Part shown: in pieces, positions 44,201 to 51,848 of the stretch
How the letters are laid out: each line of letters begins with the position of its first letter
Numbering within the stretch: position 1 is the first letter of the stretch
Assembly (NCBI RefSeq): GCF_017377775.1
Contig: NZ_JAFVLN010000007.1
Span: 310,001-374,000, forward strand
Origin: Streptomyces sp. VRA16 Mangrove soil
GTDB taxonomy: Bacteria > Actinomycetota > Actinomycetes > Streptomycetales > Streptomycetaceae
Direction of reading: 5' to 3'
Length of the DNA: 64,000 nt
The notes under the pieces: model-generated
The model's input: the letters and a program-made list of their open reading frames with translations, nothing else
Told to the model about the DNA's origin: nothing
Database searches by the model: none
Position numbers and translations under genes: made by a program

Positions 44201-44463
44201 GTTCCTCCGGTTCCTCCGGTTCCTCCGGTTCCTCCGGTTACAAGGTGCCGCCGGGCTACTTCCGTGACGAGCGGCCGTCCCCCGAGGGCTCCGCGGAGCG
44301 CACGGCCGAGCTGCCGCAGGTCGACGAGGAGGGTCGGCCGCGGCGCCGCCCCCGCCCCGACTGGGCGGAGGAGACCCCGCTGGACGACCTGCCGTCGCTC
44401 GCCGACGAGCTGCTCGGCAGCCGGGACGAGGACGAGGGAGACGGCGGGCGCCGACGCCGCTGA
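41275..44463 (+). CDS. tmk: MFS-like transporter fused to thymidylate kinase with coiled-coil tail
   Basis: The 1062-residue protein has three parts. Residues about 30-490 form a 12-helix MFS-like membrane domain (LVGGVGDVLGLLVLVVLALQ). Residues about 511-712 are a complete dTMP kinase: P-loop IALEGGDGAGKSTQAQALA, DR-x motif ISDRYIDSSVAYQGAGRDLS, lid RFTEAPDRLESE. Residues about 717-870 form a long charged coiled coil (EEARRKAEEEAARKAEEERL). A Pro/Ala tail follows with four repeats of the kind DETAVLPQVP and a (GSS)n linker. The kinase makes dTDP. This fusion is common in Streptomyces; what the membrane part transports is not known. Confidence 0.93.
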   Translation: MTPAEQPTAPSSAAPDDALVADSRERAVRALLRAPQLKRLWSAQLVGGVGDVLGLLVLVVLALQAAIAEGSFGAGYSGVALAVTAVFGARILSTLLFGAVLLGPLTTLTTPGGPLDRRWTMVGADGLRAALLIVAPLWIDWTPDNALALILVTAFVAGVAERFWTVAKESAAPALLPAPPLEGAAVRPLPDHMDALRRLSLRTTFVGVPLAAAVLVVVTLVQNLIGAGVDWFALHQVALSSYVGAGLFAASLSVVFFLELPGTQTPRARSPLEGLRRPKTGTGVDKGRTGAIPLLVLACAAVAGAVSAAVAVAVLQAKDLDGGPVTFGLLVLGLTGGTVIGIRSAPSVLPSLSRRRLLALAIALTGIALLAAGLVPDVTSVILIVTLGGVAAGIAANTGHTLLDQETEEYRRARTTEHLQAVVRVSVALGALIAPLLAALIGRHRLESGKFVFAHGGAAFTLMLVGALLLPVAALVLAKADDRSGVPFRHDLRDALLGGHDPAQAPAPSGFFIALEGGDGAGKSTQAQALADWIRAKGHEVVVTREPGATPVGKRLRSILLDVSSAGLSHRAEALLYAADRAEHVDTVVRPALERGAVVISDRYIDSSVAYQGAGRDLSPVEVARINRWATSGLVPNLTVLLDVDPEAARERFTEAPDRLESEPMEFHARVRSGFLTLAAGDPGRYLVVDAGQEPEAVTTVVRHRLDMLLPLSEAEIKAQEEARKAAEEEARRKAEEEAARKAEEERLERERQEQLAKLRAEEEERKRRELEEAQRIEAERQAEEARVRAEEARKKAEEERARLLAEEAARKAEEERRRKQAEEEARLRSEAEERRLEKQRKAEEALLRAEEARRLAAQASAAAAEAGRTMEFRKVEDARPATPAAPAAPVTPAAPATPAQPPVPDNETTVPTPMVRPEDLPAKAGAADETAVLPQVPEATPASPSDAEETAVLPQPPAGAADETAVLPQVPDPAGSSGSSGSSGSSGYKVPPGYFRDERPSPEGSAERTAELPQVDEEGRPRRRPRPDWAEETPLDDLPSLADELLGSRDEDEGDGGRRRR

Positions 44464-44465
44464 GG

Positions 44466-44592
44466 CGCCGGGTTCCGTGGGTCGGGCCTGGTGGGTCGGG
44501 TCCCTCGCGTCGGGCTCTCTGGGTCGGATCTGTGGGTCGGCTCTGTGGAGCGGGCTCCGCAGGTCGGGCCCCGGGGGTCGGGCTCCGCGGTG
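44466..44592. repeat. Degenerate GTGGGTCGGGCTC-type tandem repeat
   Basis: About seven imperfect copies of a 15-17-bp unit (GTGGGTCGGGTCCCT and similar) fill the space between the convergent tmk fusion and GNAT genes. Confidence 0.65.
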
Positions 44593-45054
44593 TCAGGCCA
44601 GCCGCAGCTCGACCCAGACGCAGTCCGCGGGGTCGCCGTCGAGCTGGTACCGGTCGACCTCGACGGTGAAACCGGCCCGCTCGGCGAACCGCAGTCCCGC
44701 CGTGTTCGAGGCCAGCAGGACCGTCTCGAAGGACCGCGCGCCGAGCCCGCGGGCCGCCGCCAGCCCACGCTCGTACAGGGCGGTGCCGAGGCCGCGGCCC
44801 CGGTGCTCCGGCAGCACCCGGGCGATCACGGTGGCGGTCCCGTCCTCGCGGGGCCGTCGCACGGTGGTGCAGCCCACGAGGACGTCGCCCTCGTACGCGA
44901 CCTCCAGCACGTTGCGGCCGGCGCGCTCGCGTACGTCGTCGAGGGACAGGCGCGCGGACGCGGCGGGCACGATCGTGTTGTGCGCGTGCTGCCAGTCGGC
45001 GAGCAGCGCGTCGGGGGAGCCGCTGGTCAGGGGCTCGATACGGAGATCGGTCAT
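44593..45054 (-). CDS. GNAT-family N-acetyltransferase
   Basis: The 153-residue product has a GNAT acetyl-CoA site: ATVIARVLPEHRGRGLGTAL, motif A with R-G-x-G-L-G. The end FAERAGFTVEVDRYQLDGDP is also typical. Acetyl-group transfer to an unknown amine is expected. The ATG at 45054 (MTDLRIEPLTSG) is preferred over an upstream start at 45099. It is divergent from holB by 76 bp. Confidence 0.85.
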   Translation of the reverse strand: MTDLRIEPLTSGSPDALLADWQHAHNTIVPAASARLSLDDVRERAGRNVLEVAYEGDVLVGCTTVRRPREDGTATVIARVLPEHRGRGLGTALYERGLAAARGLGARSFETVLLASNTAGLRFAERAGFTVEVDRYQLDGDPADCVWVELRLA

Positions 45055-45130
45055 CGTCGTATCCAACGGTGTCAGTGGGGCCCGGCACAATGGTCGCAAA
45101 GGGGCACAGCCTGAGAAAGGGCGGTAGGCG

Positions 45131-46336
45131 ATGGCCGTATGGGACGACCTGGTCGGTCAGGAGCGCGTGATCGCGACGCTCGACGCGGCCGCGCGGGACG
45201 CGGACGCGCTGGTGACGGCTGCCGCGACCGACACCCCGCCACCGCCCGCGTCCAAGATGACGCACGCCTGGCTGTTCACCGGGCCGCCCGGCGCGGGCCG
45301 GGTCACGGCGGCCCGCGCGTTCGCCGCCGCGCTGCAGTGCGTGTCGCCGGACCGGGCGCTCGGCGGCTCCCCGGGCTGCGGGTTCTGCGACGGCTGCCAC
45401 ACCGCGCTGCTCGGCACCCACGCCGATGTCTCCGCGGTCGCCGCGGTCGGCACCCAGATCCTCGCCGAGGACATGCGCGACACGGTCCGCAAGTCGTACA
45501 CATCACCGGCGGGCGGCCGCTGGCAGGTGATCCTCGTGGAGGACGCGGAGCGGCTGAACGAGAAGTCGGCGAACGCCGTCCTGAAGGCCGTGGAGGAGCC
45601 CGCCCCGCGCACGGTCTGGCTGCTGTGCGCGCCCTCCGTGGAGGACGTGCTGCCGACGATCCGTTCCCGCTGCCGGCTGCTGACCCTGGCGTCGCCGGCC
45701 GTCGGCGCCGTCGCCGACATGCTCGTACGACGTGACGGTATCGAGCCCGACGTCGCGGCGAACGTCGCCCGTGCCACCCAGGGCCACATCGACCGGGCCC
45801 GCCGCCTCGCCACCGACCCGCGCGCGCGGGAGCGCAGGGCCGCCGTGCTGAAGATCCCGCTGCGCGTCGAGGACATCGGCGGCTGCCTCAAGGCGGCGCA
45901 GGAGCTGGTGGACGCGGCGGCCGAGGACTCCAAGCAGCTCGCCGAGGAGGTCGACACCAAGGAGACCGAGGAGCTGAAGGCGGCCCTCGGCGCGCAGGCC
46001 GGCGGGCGGATGCCGCGCGGCACGGCCGGCGTGATGAAGGACCTGGAGGACAAGCAGAAGCGCCGCCGCACCAGATCCCAGCGCGACAGCCTCGACCTGG
46101 CCCTGACCGAGCTGACCGGTGTGTACCGGGACGTGCTGGCGCTGCAGCTCGGCTCGCGAGTGGCGCTGGCCAACGTCGAGATCCAGGACACGCTGGAGCG
46201 GATCGCACGCGGCAGCTCGCCGGAGTCGACCCTGCGCCGGATCGAGGCGATCGGGGCGTGCCGCACCGCCCTCGACCGCAATGTCGCGCCGCTGCTCGCG
46301 GTGGAGGCGATGACGGTGGCGCTGCGGGCGGGGTGA
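45131..46336 (+). CDS. holB: DNA polymerase III subunit delta prime
   Basis: The 401-residue protein is the clamp-loader delta prime subunit. It has WLFTGPPGAGRVTAARAFAA with the P-loop lysine replaced by Arg, which is normal for this non-hydrolysing subunit. The zinc module CVSPDRALGGSPGCGFCDGC and LVEDAERLNEKSANAVLKAV are present. The usual SRC-type motif is TIRSRCRLL. The C-terminal half is helical. It works with tau/gamma and delta to load the sliding clamp. The synteny tmk-holB is conserved in Streptomyces. Confidence 0.95.
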   Translation: MAVWDDLVGQERVIATLDAAARDADALVTAAATDTPPPPASKMTHAWLFTGPPGAGRVTAARAFAAALQCVSPDRALGGSPGCGFCDGCHTALLGTHADVSAVAAVGTQILAEDMRDTVRKSYTSPAGGRWQVILVEDAERLNEKSANAVLKAVEEPAPRTVWLLCAPSVEDVLPTIRSRCRLLTLASPAVGAVADMLVRRDGIEPDVAANVARATQGHIDRARRLATDPRARERRAAVLKIPLRVEDIGGCLKAAQELVDAAAEDSKQLAEEVDTKETEELKAALGAQAGGRMPRGTAGVMKDLEDKQKRRRTRSQRDSLDLALTELTGVYRDVLALQLGSRVALANVEIQDTLERIARGSSPESTLRRIEAIGACRTALDRNVAPLLAVEAMTVALRAG

Positions 46337-46423
46337 GCGGGGTCCGGCCGGGGTGCTGCTCTTTAGAGTGCCGATGCGACCGCTCGCTGTGACGGCACGG
46401 CTGCGGAGGGTTACGCTCGTTCG

Positions 46424-48031
46424 ATGCACTCCAGGCGCCGCCCCTCCACCTTCCGCTCCCGCCCCGCCCCCGTTACCGCCGTCCGCCGCAAGGCCGCCCT
46501 CCTCGGCGCGGCCGCCGCGCTGCTGTTGACCGGTGTCGCGGCCTGCTCCCCGGGGAGTTCGAGCACCGCCGACGCCTCGCTCGCCGCGCTGCCCGGCGCG
46601 ACCCCCGCCGAGCTGACCTCGTACTACAGCCAGACGCTCAAGTGGCGGGAGTGCGGTGTCCCCGGCTTCGAGTGCGCGACGCTGAAGGCGCCCCTCGACT
46701 ACGACAAGCCGACCGCGGGCGACATCGACCTCGCCGTCTCCCGCAAGAAGGCCACGGGCCCCGGCAAGCGGCTCGGCTCGCTCCTGGTCAACCCGGGCGG
46801 CCCCGGCGGCTCGGCGATCGGCTACCTCCAGGCGTACGCGGGTATCGGCTACCCGGCCGGGGTCCGCGCCCGCTACGACATGGTCGCCGTCGACCCGCGC
46901 GGCGTCGCCCGCAGCGCGCCCGTCACCTGCCTGAACGGCAAGCAGATGGACGCGTACACGCAGACCGACGTGACACCCGACGACGCCGCCGAGAAGACCG
47001 GGCTGACGGCCGCCTTCCAGAGGTTCGCCGACGGCTGCGAGACCCACGACGCGACCTCCAAGCGGGTCCTGCCCCATGTCTCCACGGTCGAGGCGGCCCG
47101 CGACATGGACCTCGTCCGCGCGGCGCTCGGCGACGAGAAGCTGACCTATGTCGGGGCCTCGTACGGCACCTTCCTCGGCGCGACGTACGCGGGCCTGTAC
47201 CCGGAGCGGGTGGGCCGCCTGGTCCTGGACGGCGCCCTCGACCCGTCGCTGTCCTCCCGCGAGCTGAACCTGGAGCAGACCGCCGGCTTCGAGACCGCGT
47301 TCACCTCCTTCGCGAAGGACTGCGTGGCCCGCGCCGACTGCCCTCTCGGTACCGGTACGCCCGCCGAGGCGGGACAGCGCCTGAAGCAGTTCTTCACCAC
47401 CGTCGACCGCACGCCCCTCGCCACCGGTGACCCCGACGGCCGCAAGCTGGGCGAGGCGCTCGCCACCACGGGAGTGATCGCGGCGATGTACGACGAGGGG
47501 GCCTGGCCGCAACTGCGCGAGGCGCTCACCGCCGCGCTGAGCAAGAAGGACGGCGCGGGCCTGCTCGCGCTCTCCGACAGCTACTACGAGCGCGACCCCG
47601 ACGGGACGTACTCCAACCTGATGTTCGCCAACGCCGCCGTGAACTGCCTCGACCAGCCCCCGTCCTTCACGTCGCCCGCGGACGTCGAATCCGCCCTCCC
47701 CGACTTCGAGAAGGCCTCCCCGGTCTTCGGCCCCGGCCTCGCCTGGTCCTCCCTGAACTGCGGCTCCTGGCCGGTCCGGCCCACGGGCGAGGCGCACCGG
47801 ATCACCGCCGACGGCGCCGCCCCGATCGTCGTGGTCGGCACCACCCGCGACCCGGCCACCCCCTACGGCTGGGCGAAGTCCCTCGCCTCCCAGCTCTCCT
47901 CCGGCCGCCTCCTCACCTACGACGGGGACGGCCACACGGCGTACGGCCGCGGCAGCACCTGCATCGACGACGCGATCGACACCTACCTCCTGACCGGCAC
48001 CCCGCCCACCGACGGAAAGCGCTGCTCGTAG
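46424..48031 (+). CDS. Secreted tripeptidyl-aminopeptidase-like alpha/beta hydrolase
   Basis: The 535-residue product has a signal peptide with lipobox-like LTGVAACSPG (about residue 40). It has the HGGPGGS-type oxyanion motif LLVNPGGPGGSAIGYL and the nucleophile elbow YVGASYGTFLGATYAG. A TAP-like C-terminal domain carries the catalytic Asp and His in VVGTTRDPATPYGWAKSL and YDGDGHTAYGRGSTC. Such enzymes remove N-terminal tripeptides or other groups outside the cell. The ATG at 46424 starts a basic leader. The gene lies upstream of the tRNA-Thr gene. Confidence 0.9.
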   Translation: MHSRRRPSTFRSRPAPVTAVRRKAALLGAAAALLLTGVAACSPGSSSTADASLAALPGATPAELTSYYSQTLKWRECGVPGFECATLKAPLDYDKPTAGDIDLAVSRKKATGPGKRLGSLLVNPGGPGGSAIGYLQAYAGIGYPAGVRARYDMVAVDPRGVARSAPVTCLNGKQMDAYTQTDVTPDDAAEKTGLTAAFQRFADGCETHDATSKRVLPHVSTVEAARDMDLVRAALGDEKLTYVGASYGTFLGATYAGLYPERVGRLVLDGALDPSLSSRELNLEQTAGFETAFTSFAKDCVARADCPLGTGTPAEAGQRLKQFFTTVDRTPLATGDPDGRKLGEALATTGVIAAMYDEGAWPQLREALTAALSKKDGAGLLALSDSYYERDPDGTYSNLMFANAAVNCLDQPPSFTSPADVESALPDFEKASPVFGPGLAWSSLNCGSWPVRPTGEAHRITADGAAPIVVVGTTRDPATPYGWAKSLASQLSSGRLLTYDGDGHTAYGRGSTCIDDAIDTYLLTGTPPTDGKRCS

Positions 48032-48125
48032 CCCGTCTCCCATGCCCATAAAGGGTGGGCGGAGCACCCCTGGGGACCGTGTAGGATTGGCGACGTTGCT
48101 GACGCACTCCGGTGCGCGCGGCGGC

Positions 48126-48199
48126 GCCGCCTTAGCTCAGATGGCCAGAGCAACGCACTCGTAATGCGTAGGTCTCGGGTTCGAATCCCGAAGGCGGCT
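48126..48199 (+). tRNA. tRNA-Thr (CGU anticodon)
   Basis: The 74-nt sequence folds as a tRNA. The acceptor arms are GCCGCCT with AGGCGGC and discriminator T, the anticodon stem ACGCA/TGCGT has loop CTCGTAA with anticodon CGT, and the T arm is TCGGG TTCGAAT CCCGA. It reads ACG threonine codons. CCA is not encoded. Its 3' end (48158-48200) is repeated at 52765-52807, so it is the attachment site of an island. Confidence 0.95.
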
Positions 48200-48200
48200 C
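48158..48200 (+). repeat. attL repeat: 3' part of tRNA-Thr
   Basis: This 43-bp stretch from the anticodon loop to just past the tRNA end matches 52765-52807 in 42 positions. The single difference is a G to A in the T stem of the distal copy. Confidence 0.85.
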
Positions 48201-48207
48201 CGAAAGA

Positions 48208-48240
48208 GGCCAGGTCGCATAACTCGTGACCTGGCCTTTT
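48208..48240 (+). terminator. Terminator just after tRNA-Thr
   Basis: GGCCAGGTC (48208-48216) pairs with GACCTGGCC (48228-48236), followed by TTTT. It lies inside the island, so the island supplies the tRNA terminator. A different hairpin in the matching place beyond attR (52814-52846) would be the original one. Confidence 0.8.
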
Positions 48241-48423
48241 GCTTGCCCTGATGCCTTGTCGGCGGGGCGGAGGACGCCCGGCCCCGCACCACCGAATCCA
48301 AGGGGTGTACGAGGGGTGCGCGCAGGATGTGATCGAGAGGGCGGACGAGTCGTCGTGTGAGGCGCCCCGGCAGGTGAGCCGATTTGTGGAATCACTCCAA
48401 ACCCAGCTCATAGGCTGGCTGAC

Positions 48424-49062
48424 GTGGCAGATCCCTTGGACACTGTGGAGTTCCGCTCGCTCGTGACGCAGTCGAGCGCTGTGCTCCTCACGCACGGAGT
48501 CGAGGTGGAAGTGACATCCGTGCACAGGGTCGCGTCCAACCTCGTCGAGGTCATCGCGCAGCAGTCCGGCATGGATCGCGCGGAAGCCGTTCACCCGGTG
48601 ACGCCGGAGGCGGTCGCCGGGATCATTATGGAGGTAGCAGCAGAGGAAGACCGCAGCTCTCCCGGGCCGCACGCGACGAGGCCGGTCCGGCTCGACGACC
48701 GCTCGGTTCGTACGCCCGTTGAGTCGCTGGGGCATTTGGTCATGGCCGCTGCGCGGGCTGGAAAGTACGCTGGTATCAACGACGACGGCGCGGCAGCGGC
48801 TCACCTCTTGGACCTCGCCACCGAGATCGGCGCTGCCCTCGTGCAACGGCACTCCGATGGCGCGGCCAACGTGCCAGTCGGCATGCTCGATGAGTTGACG
48901 GAACTGGTCGACGCGGTGGCCGACCACATCGAGTCGGGCAACTGGAGCATCTGCACGTGCGGCGAGGACCACGAGCAAGGGGACGTGGACTCGGATGCGC
49001 TGCCGGTCATGCGTCACCAGGCGGCTCTGGCCCGCAGACTTCGAGCCCAGGCCACGGGATGA
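48424..49062 (+). CDS. Island protein of 212 residues, unknown
   Basis: The GTG at 48424 starts MADPLDTVEFRSLVTQSSAV. Residues 1-60 look like a small alpha/beta unit (LLTHGVEVEVTSVHRVASNL). The rest is helical and acidic (DAVADHIESGNWSICTCGED). No family is recognised. The stop overlaps the ATG of the next gene (ATGA), so the pair is cotranslated and probably works together. Such a tight pair on an island could be a defence unit or a toxin-antitoxin-like unit; nothing decides between them. Confidence 0.6.
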   Translation: MADPLDTVEFRSLVTQSSAVLLTHGVEVEVTSVHRVASNLVEVIAQQSGMDRAEAVHPVTPEAVAGIIMEVAAEEDRSSPGPHATRPVRLDDRSVRTPVESLGHLVMAAARAGKYAGINDDGAAAAHLLDLATEIGAALVQRHSDGAANVPVGMLDELTELVDAVADHIESGNWSICTCGEDHEQGDVDSDALPVMRHQAALARRLRAQATG

Positions 49063-50159
49063 CAGTGACAACGCGAGCACTGGCGAAGCAGAAGCAGGCC
49101 GGCCCTGCCCAGTTCTGTGATTGCGGACGGGAGATCGGGAGCGACTTTCGTTTCTGCCCCACATGCGGGTTCGCGGTGCGGCCCCACGGCAGGCAGGAAC
49201 AGAAGCCGGGAGACCTGTGTCGCACCCTTTGCCGTTGCGCTGAGCGGACCTATGAGCGCCTCGCCGAGAGCCATCTCGCGGGCAGGGCCCTGGGGGAAGA
49301 GTCCTTCACTGACTACAACCTCCAGGACATCCGCCAGGCACACGGGGACCGGGTGGTCACACAGCAGTACAGTCGCGAGGAGGAGTCCAGGAACGGGGCC
49401 GACTGGGAGTGGTGGTTCCACGACGGTACCCACGGCTTCGGCATGCGTGTACAGGCCAAGAAAGCCCACAAGGACGGCCGTTACGTACTTCGTCACACCG
49501 TGCGCAGCACCGGGGCGCTGCAGAGTACGCAACTGGTCGAAGACGCAGCGGCCTCGGGTTGTCTGCCCTTCTACGTCTTCTACAACCACAAGAGCTGGAC
49601 CGCCCCCGGCGAGGCCCTGGCACCGGCTGACTGTGATCACACGCGAGCCGATCAACGCCAGATGGGATGCACGATCGTCTCGGCGCTGGTCGTTCAGCGC
49701 GTAATAGCTGAGGGCATGCCCCGCGCGAGTGACCATGTCAAGCAGCACAGCCTGCCCTGGAACCGTCTTCTCTGCGACTCGCACAAGAGGTACGAGGAGG
49801 ACACGGGCTTGGAAGCCGCGTTCGACCACATCTGCGAACTCCACGCTGACGGGCGCAGTGACCTTAGCCTCGCTGTCGAGCGCCCCGAGGTCTATTCATA
49901 CGTCGTCAGGTCGATCAAGCGTGCTGAGGACAGAGAGAGCCGAGTTCCGGCCCAGGACCGTGTCGTCCTGCCTGACGTGGCCGAGCGACCGTACATCGAC
50001 CTGACGGACACCCCCCTGTATCGGAAGTTCGCTGTGCTGGCTGACAGACCTTTGCCGCCATTGCCGGAGCGAGTCAGGCACATGCTTCACAGCGAGACGT
50101 TCGAACCTCCGGACGAGCGCCTCGCCGGGACAGCTCTCATAGACCTCACCGGCTGCTGA
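49059..50159 (+). CDS. Zinc-ribbon protein with PD-(D/E)XK-like motif (DUF6615-like)
   Basis: The 366-residue product starts with a zinc ribbon, FCDCGREIGSDFRFCPTCG (about 19-37). A central block follows: EEESRNGADWEWWFHDGTHG (about 107-126) and GFGMRVQAKKAHKDGRYVLR (about 126-145). The pattern D...E-W-W-F then Q-x-K is like the restriction-endonuclease-type core and like DUF6615 proteins as I remember them. A nuclease role is inferred. The C-terminal part has no recognised domain. It is coupled to the upstream 212-residue gene by ATGA. The terminator hairpin overlaps its stop codon. Confidence 0.6.
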   Translation: MTVTTRALAKQKQAGPAQFCDCGREIGSDFRFCPTCGFAVRPHGRQEQKPGDLCRTLCRCAERTYERLAESHLAGRALGEESFTDYNLQDIRQAHGDRVVTQQYSREEESRNGADWEWWFHDGTHGFGMRVQAKKAHKDGRYVLRHTVRSTGALQSTQLVEDAAASGCLPFYVFYNHKSWTAPGEALAPADCDHTRADQRQMGCTIVSALVVQRVIAEGMPRASDHVKQHSLPWNRLLCDSHKRYEEDTGLEAAFDHICELHADGRSDLSLAVERPEVYSYVVRSIKRAEDRESRVPAQDRVVLPDVAERPYIDLTDTPLYRKFAVLADRPLPPLPERVRHMLHSETFEPPDERLAGTALIDLTGC

Positions 50160-50182
50160 CCGGTACGGAAACCGGTCAGCAG
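50153..50182 (+). terminator. Hairpin overlapping the stop codon
   Basis: CTGCTGACCGGT (50153-50164) pairs perfectly with 50171-50182; the TGA stop lies inside the left arm. The 12-bp stem has a 6-nt loop. Confidence 0.75.
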
Positions 50183-50481
50183 TGCGGGAAGCGGTCACGC
50201 CGTAACCGGCTCATTCCGGAGGGTTGCTCCGCAGGTGCACGAACAAGTGCACTCAGGTGCTGACTTGACGGCGAAAACGAGAGTCTTGGCATGCTGCTCG
50301 ATCGCCGTCCGGATCGCGCACGGGGCACGAGCTGGACCAGGCCTCGCCAGCGACGCGGGCGAGATCGTCGAGCACGGACTGGTAGATGTCGCGCCTCGGC
50401 GACAAGACGCTCGAAGAGGTTTGAGATCCGCCCGGGTTGCAGAAGGGGCCCCTTGTTGCCGTTGGCCCTGATGCAGGCGTC
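50183..50481. other. Gene-free island DNA with coding scraps
   Basis: No intact gene is seen. On the minus strand, short translated pieces such as RRDIYQSVLDDLARVAGEAW look like decayed coding DNA interrupted by frameshifts. The source family was not identified. Confidence 0.35.
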
Positions 50482-50640
50482 GTACAAGGCGGGTGGAGTT
50501 TCGATCACTCGCACCGTACGCAGGTCAATGAGGGTAAGGCGGTCAGCGTCGATGCCTTCAAGCCGGGTGACCTCTTGTTCACCAACGGCACGGCCGAAGC
50601 CCCGGATCGAGTGCGCCTGGCCAGTGCAACTCAACAAGAT
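50482..50640 (+). pseudogene. Fragment of an NlpC/P60 peptidoglycan hydrolase
   Basis: The plus frame reads VVQGGWSFDHSHRTQVNEGK and AVSVDAFKPGDLLFTNGTAE, then APDRVRLASATQQD. This resembles the middle of the NlpC/P60 catalytic domain, where a proline-Arg-Thr-Thr segment leads to a PGDLLFF motif. The catalytic Cys and His regions are missing, there is no start, and the frame is not continued. It is a remnant, probably left by a conjugative or phage element. Confidence 0.45.
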
Positions 50641-50855
50641 CTTTACGGGCCCTTAGGGACGTGTCCCTCGTGCTCGCCGGAGCTCGGGATCCGGCGTTTT
50701 CGGTGCCATATCCGAGATACGGACTATGCGGGGTAACAATGAAAATTTCCGACACGATCGGGTGAGCCGGTTCAGGCTTTTCCGTTGGATTCGTTTCCGG
50801 TCCTCCATAGTCAATCGCGGAGTAGGTGGCGAAGATGAAGCCTCGAGGAGGGGTT
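50641..50855. promoter_or_regulatory. A+T-richer upstream region of the HTH gene
   Basis: These 215 bp have no gene. They are A+T-rich for this genome (about 50715-50820) and likely include the promoter of the gene at 50856, whose GGAGGGG ribosome site is at 50846-50852. Confidence 0.35.
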
Positions 50856-51848
50856 ATGCCGGATATTTTCGACCGGATTGAATGGAAGGTTCGCGATGTT
50901 TTCGGGAAAGCGCCAGTTTGTGTGCATGTAGGGAATGTTGAAGAGTGTGATATTAAACGGCATCCCACCTATGCGAAATTTCGCGCGGAGGCGATTTCGG
51001 CGGGAGTCCGGTCAGCTGCGAGTTCCCGCCTGTGGGAATCTCTAATTGCAATGGGTAGGTTGTGCGATCTAGACGGTGACGACACGTGGAGGTTGGTGAT
51101 TCTTGATTGCATCGTTCCTTGCTTCCGATCGACATCCATGAAGATCGCCCGAGATTTTCGGGTCGACCGTGAAGAGCTGCGATCGTCAATGGTGGCAACT
51201 GCACTGGAAGTCTGGGCGGACACTGTGGTGGGCGTTCCGCCGCGCCACGTGCGGGATCGAATGGTGAAGGCGGCTTTCGAGGTGGCCTGGCAACTTGGGA
51301 ATCCCGGCTCGTTCGAATACCCAGCTGATGACATCGAAGTCTATGACGGGCCGGACGCTTCTGACCCGCGCCTTGGCGTGAAGGCGGCCTCTATCCTTGA
51401 CTTGGGCGTCATGCGTGACGCAGATTTCGCGGAACAGATCAGTGGTGAACGCTTCGGGGCGCTTTTCGAGAGGCTGGGGCATTTCGATGCCGTGCAGTCT
51501 TTTCATGACGAGATTCGCTCCGGTCGGCGATCGGGTTCGGTTAGTCAAAGTAAGGCTTCGGGGTTGCATCGATACTGGATTTCCAACTCGAAACATTATT
51601 ACTATGCTTCGGATCTTTATCCCCCATATGTTGGGCTTCGGGAAGCTGCAACCGTGATGGGGATTGCCGAATCTGCCGCGCGTCGACTGATCGGTGCCGG
51701 GCAGTTCCCTTTCCCGGTGGCGAGGGCGGGTCGTAGCTATAAAATATCAGTCAGGGCTCTCATGCATTTCAAGGAAATTCCGGACGCCATTGTCTACGTT
51801 GATGACGTTGAGAACGGTGCTCTTCATGCGCGCGGTGGTGCAGCCTGA
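50856..51848 (+). CDS. Island protein with C-terminal excisionase-like helix-turn-helix
   Basis: The 330-residue protein has an uncharacterised N-terminal part (MPDIFDRIEWKVRDVFGKAP). Its C-terminal segment YVGLREAATVMGIAESAARR then LIGAGQFPFPVARAGRSYKI matches the MerR-like helix-turn-helix of excisionases and small replication regulators. The middle is helical (FRVDREELRSSMVATALEVW). Codon use is A/T-richer than its neighbours, a sign of transfer. No full-length family is recognised. It could be a transfer or replication regulator left from the island's mobile phase. Confidence 0.65.
   Translation: MPDIFDRIEWKVRDVFGKAPVCVHVGNVEECDIKRHPTYAKFRAEAISAGVRSAASSRLWESLIAMGRLCDLDGDDTWRLVILDCIVPCFRSTSMKIARDFRVDREELRSSMVATALEVWADTVVGVPPRHVRDRMVKAAFEVAWQLGNPGSFEYPADDIEVYDGPDASDPRLGVKAASILDLGVMRDADFAEQISGERFGALFERLGHFDAVQSFHDEIRSGRRSGSVSQSKASGLHRYWISNSKHYYYASDLYPPYVGLREAATVMGIAESAARRLIGAGQFPFPVARAGRSYKISVRALMHFKEIPDAIVYVDDVENGALHARGGAA

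Noticed and set aside
50245..50471. Plus-strand ORF of 78 residues on the tRNA island
   Set aside because: No ribosome site, odd composition and overlap with minus-strand coding scraps; treated as decayed DNA.
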